DNA of 64,000 nt. Source: Cristatella mucedo. Lineage: Eukaryota; Bryozoa; Phylactolaemata; Cristatellidae. The position numbers and the translations under genes are program-made. A model generated the notes under the pieces. The model searched no databases. It was not told the origin of the DNA and saw only the letters and a program-made list of their open reading frames with translations. This document shows positions 10,913 to 64,000 of this stretch, in pieces. Numbering within the stretch: position 1 is the stretch's first letter; every line of letters begins with the position of its first letter. The DNA lies in the NCBI GenBank assembly GCA_009760855.2, contig WPIO01000005.1, positions 5,812,001 to 5,876,000 of the forward strand, written 5' to 3'.

Positions 10913-11090
10913 CTAGCTGATTTAACAGCCTCTTTTGTATAGCGACAGAAGAGCCTTTACGGCTATCACCACCGCTTGCACTGGCGAATAAAGGATCGCC
11001 CACCACATGATTCAAACCCACGACCATGGGGCCGAGGTCGTAAAAAGCAACAGCCTTACCTAGCGAGCCACCACGGCTCGAATGCATGAC
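10913..11090 (-). mobile_element. SINE1 copy
   Basis: Good SINE1 match: TGATTTAACAGCCTCTTTTG, CTATCACCACCGCTTGCA, GGATCGCCCACC, then the tRNA-like head on minus with a B box (ATTCAAACCCACGAC read on +) and CTTACCTAGCGAGCC (A-box side). Confidence 0.85.
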
Positions 11091-11279
11091 TTCGACCTTG
11101 ACGCCATTTCTAAAACGTGCTGAAAGGACAAGTTTACGTCACTCTTAAGAGATACTGATCTGATCCTGGATACTAATCTGACTGCATCGATGCAGCACCA
11201 GGCTCGGTCTCCTCGTGCCCTCGATGGATAATATGTCAGCTATTCGATTCTCTTGCAATGACATCTTCACTCCTGCTGC

Positions 11280-11500
11280 CAAATGTGGCAAACTTTTCAA
11301 GACACCCTGAGCTGCTACTTCCATGCTTAAACGGCTCACTCTGTGCACCTCAAAGAGGACTACACCCGTGTCAAGACGTTGCTGAGTGCGTAAAAATATG
11401 GCGAACACGGCTGAGAGATCATTTGAAGACCTCAAAATGGTGTCATTCCTGATGGCCTCCGAGGCGGTTTCACTATGCTTCCTTATATTCTTTTACTTTG
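11280..11500 (+). repeat. Dispersed repeat linked to LINE B (variant region)
   Basis: CTGAGCTGCTACTTCCATGC matches LINE B. The next 160 bases (CCTCAAAGAGGACTA, GTTGCTGAGTGC, TTCCTGATGGCCTCC) match 36510-36625 instead and then return towards LINE B-like text. This is probably a LINE B subfamily with a different internal segment. Confidence 0.5.
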
Positions 11501-11997
11501 GGACAGCCGGGACGCCAAGGCGTACTTTTCTTAGCTCAGCCCCTACGCTGCTACAATGCTAACTGAATCGTTTTCTTACAAAACACAGTTTAGGCTTATT
11601 TTACACACCTCCAAAATTGTGAACAGAAGATGTATCTTGTATGTGTCTGCTCTTTTTTCTCGGTCACAAATCACAGTTTTCTGTACTCCGCCATAATCAA
11701 CTAGAGAACATATACGATGACTTCAGTTTAGATCTATTTCCGTAATAGCGGGACTAGAATATGCACAGTTCTGCTACCATGCTTGGACATGACTCAAGAA
11801 AATATGCCAGCTTGAGGACTTCATACCAACATTCCATACTTGCGTTGCTCCTGGGTCCAAGAGGAACGGCTTATACTAGCACATTAAATGTCAACATTGA
11901 ACGACACTAATGGAAATCAGTCTTTGTTATTAAAAGGAAGTTGCATTTAAATAGTACTAATCGAATTTAATATAAATATTGAGTAATTTGACTAGGT

Positions 11998-63083
<51,086 letters not shown>

Positions 63084-63520
63084 CTAAGCAAGGAGAAAAT
63101 TAGATTAGCATACCAATCCTAATCTAAAATGCTCTGGATACAAGCAGATTCCCGTTATATTGTTTAACAACTTGCTTTACCAACCAACTTGTCATCTGGC
63201 TCCCACAATCTCAAAGATTTTCAGTCGGTCACAAGACACTGGCAGTATGAAGCTACAGACAAATAGGAAGCAGTACGACCAACTTAAACAATCAGGGCTA
63301 ATTACATTCAAGTTTCCTTTAGATGACCATTAGAGCTTTGTCTTGTGCAATTTTTCTAGCTAAAAATCGAACTTTTCTGGCTAGGGAAAAAGAGGTTTAC
63401 TACAAATTTAAAACTAGTACCATATCTGGCACGATCGTACGGTGCCCTTTCCAGGGCAAATATCAAATCCAAGAATAGCAATGGCCTCTCAGTGCTCAGG
63501 AGAAGATACCATACTTATAT
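63084..63520. other. Intron upstream of the KH exon
   Basis: I searched the minus strand for the preceding KH exon (an FVGxxIG-type end before a donor) and did not find it here. Confidence 0.5.
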
Positions 63521-63524
63521 TATT

Positions 63525-64000
63525 TATAATATTACACTTGTATAGCAACCTCAGAGAACTTAATCTCTGTCTGTCTAGGCACTTGGCATATGCTGTACAG
63601 AAAGCACATGACATGGTTCGTGGTAGCATACACAGTATCAACAAACATTAGTATACAAAGGACAAGTCACATGGACCCAGCAAATGCTGTGAGAAACAAG
63701 GGCATTTTTTTAAATGTTGTTAAGTCAGGGGGTGTCGTGATGCCAGTTGAGAGTGAGTCCCTAGCTTTAGGAGCATACAAACTAAAGGCACGGTCTCCAA
63801 AGAATTTGAAGGCTTGTTCGAGGCATAGCTGAATCATTTCAGTCAGAAGAGTGGGTGGTACGATGCTTAGCCTGATTCGGGAGTAGTTCTGATAGGTAGG
63901 CTAGAGCAAGAAAATAAAGCAACTTGAAAGTGAGTGATAACTTTAAAGTCAATGAAGAGCTTGATAGGGAACCACTGTGGGTCGATAAGAGGTGGTATAA
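63525..64000 (-). mobile_element. LINE A-related copy, cut by window edge
   Basis: Reverse tail AGAGAACTTAATCTCTGTCT, 3' UTR variant (GGACAAGTCACATGGACCCA), and ORF end (AAGGCACGGTCTCCAAAGAA). It continues past base 64000. Confidence 0.78.

Overview
The window reads as nuclear DNA of an animal, most likely an invertebrate. It holds spliced protein genes with GT-AG introns, large repeat-filled introns, L2/CR1-like LINE copies, tRNA-derived SINEs, Tc1/mariner, pogo-like and hAT remnants, and long microsatellites. The phylum cannot be fixed from sequence alone. Nothing is bacterial, and there is no operon or CRISPR array.

Three cellular genes can be supported. (1) The last coding exon of ERCC8/CSA (transcription-coupled repair WD40 protein) lies on + at about 1162-1679, with earlier exons off the left edge. 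(2) HPF1 (PARP1/2 cofactor for serine ADP-ribosylation) is a complete intronless ORF on - at 3557-4636, convergent with ERCC8. (3) A KH-domain DEAD-box helicase of the DDX43 type occupies most of the window on -. I resolved 17 coding exons from 63083 down to the stop at 11998. All splice phases agree and all helicase motifs are present. The 5' exon or exons, including the start of the KH domain, lie beyond 64000.

The rest is intergenic or intronic. LINE family A (L2-like, with a short 3' tail that folds back and ends in ATT repeats) has many copies; the longest lies at 37395-39995. LINE family B is a related, distinct lineage. SINE1, SINE2 and SINE3 have tRNA-like heads, and SINE2 shares its 3' tail with LINE A. 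An unnamed dispersed repeat (called R-A here) has at least six copies. A pogo-like element (50608-51252), a decayed Tc1-like copy (about 56995-57990), a hAT C-terminus (44575-44706), a mariner-type C-terminus (about 33250-33440) and an unclassified element-type ORF (40007-40540) are also present. Microsatellites include a nearly perfect 498-bp (CA)n.

I see no convincing new multi-gene system. The points most worth following are the shared SINE2/LINE tail, the R-A family, a snap-back template-switch insertion inside a LINE ORF, nested insertions that give relative ages, an intronless HPF1 beside ERCC8, and the CpG-rich island upstream of HPF1.
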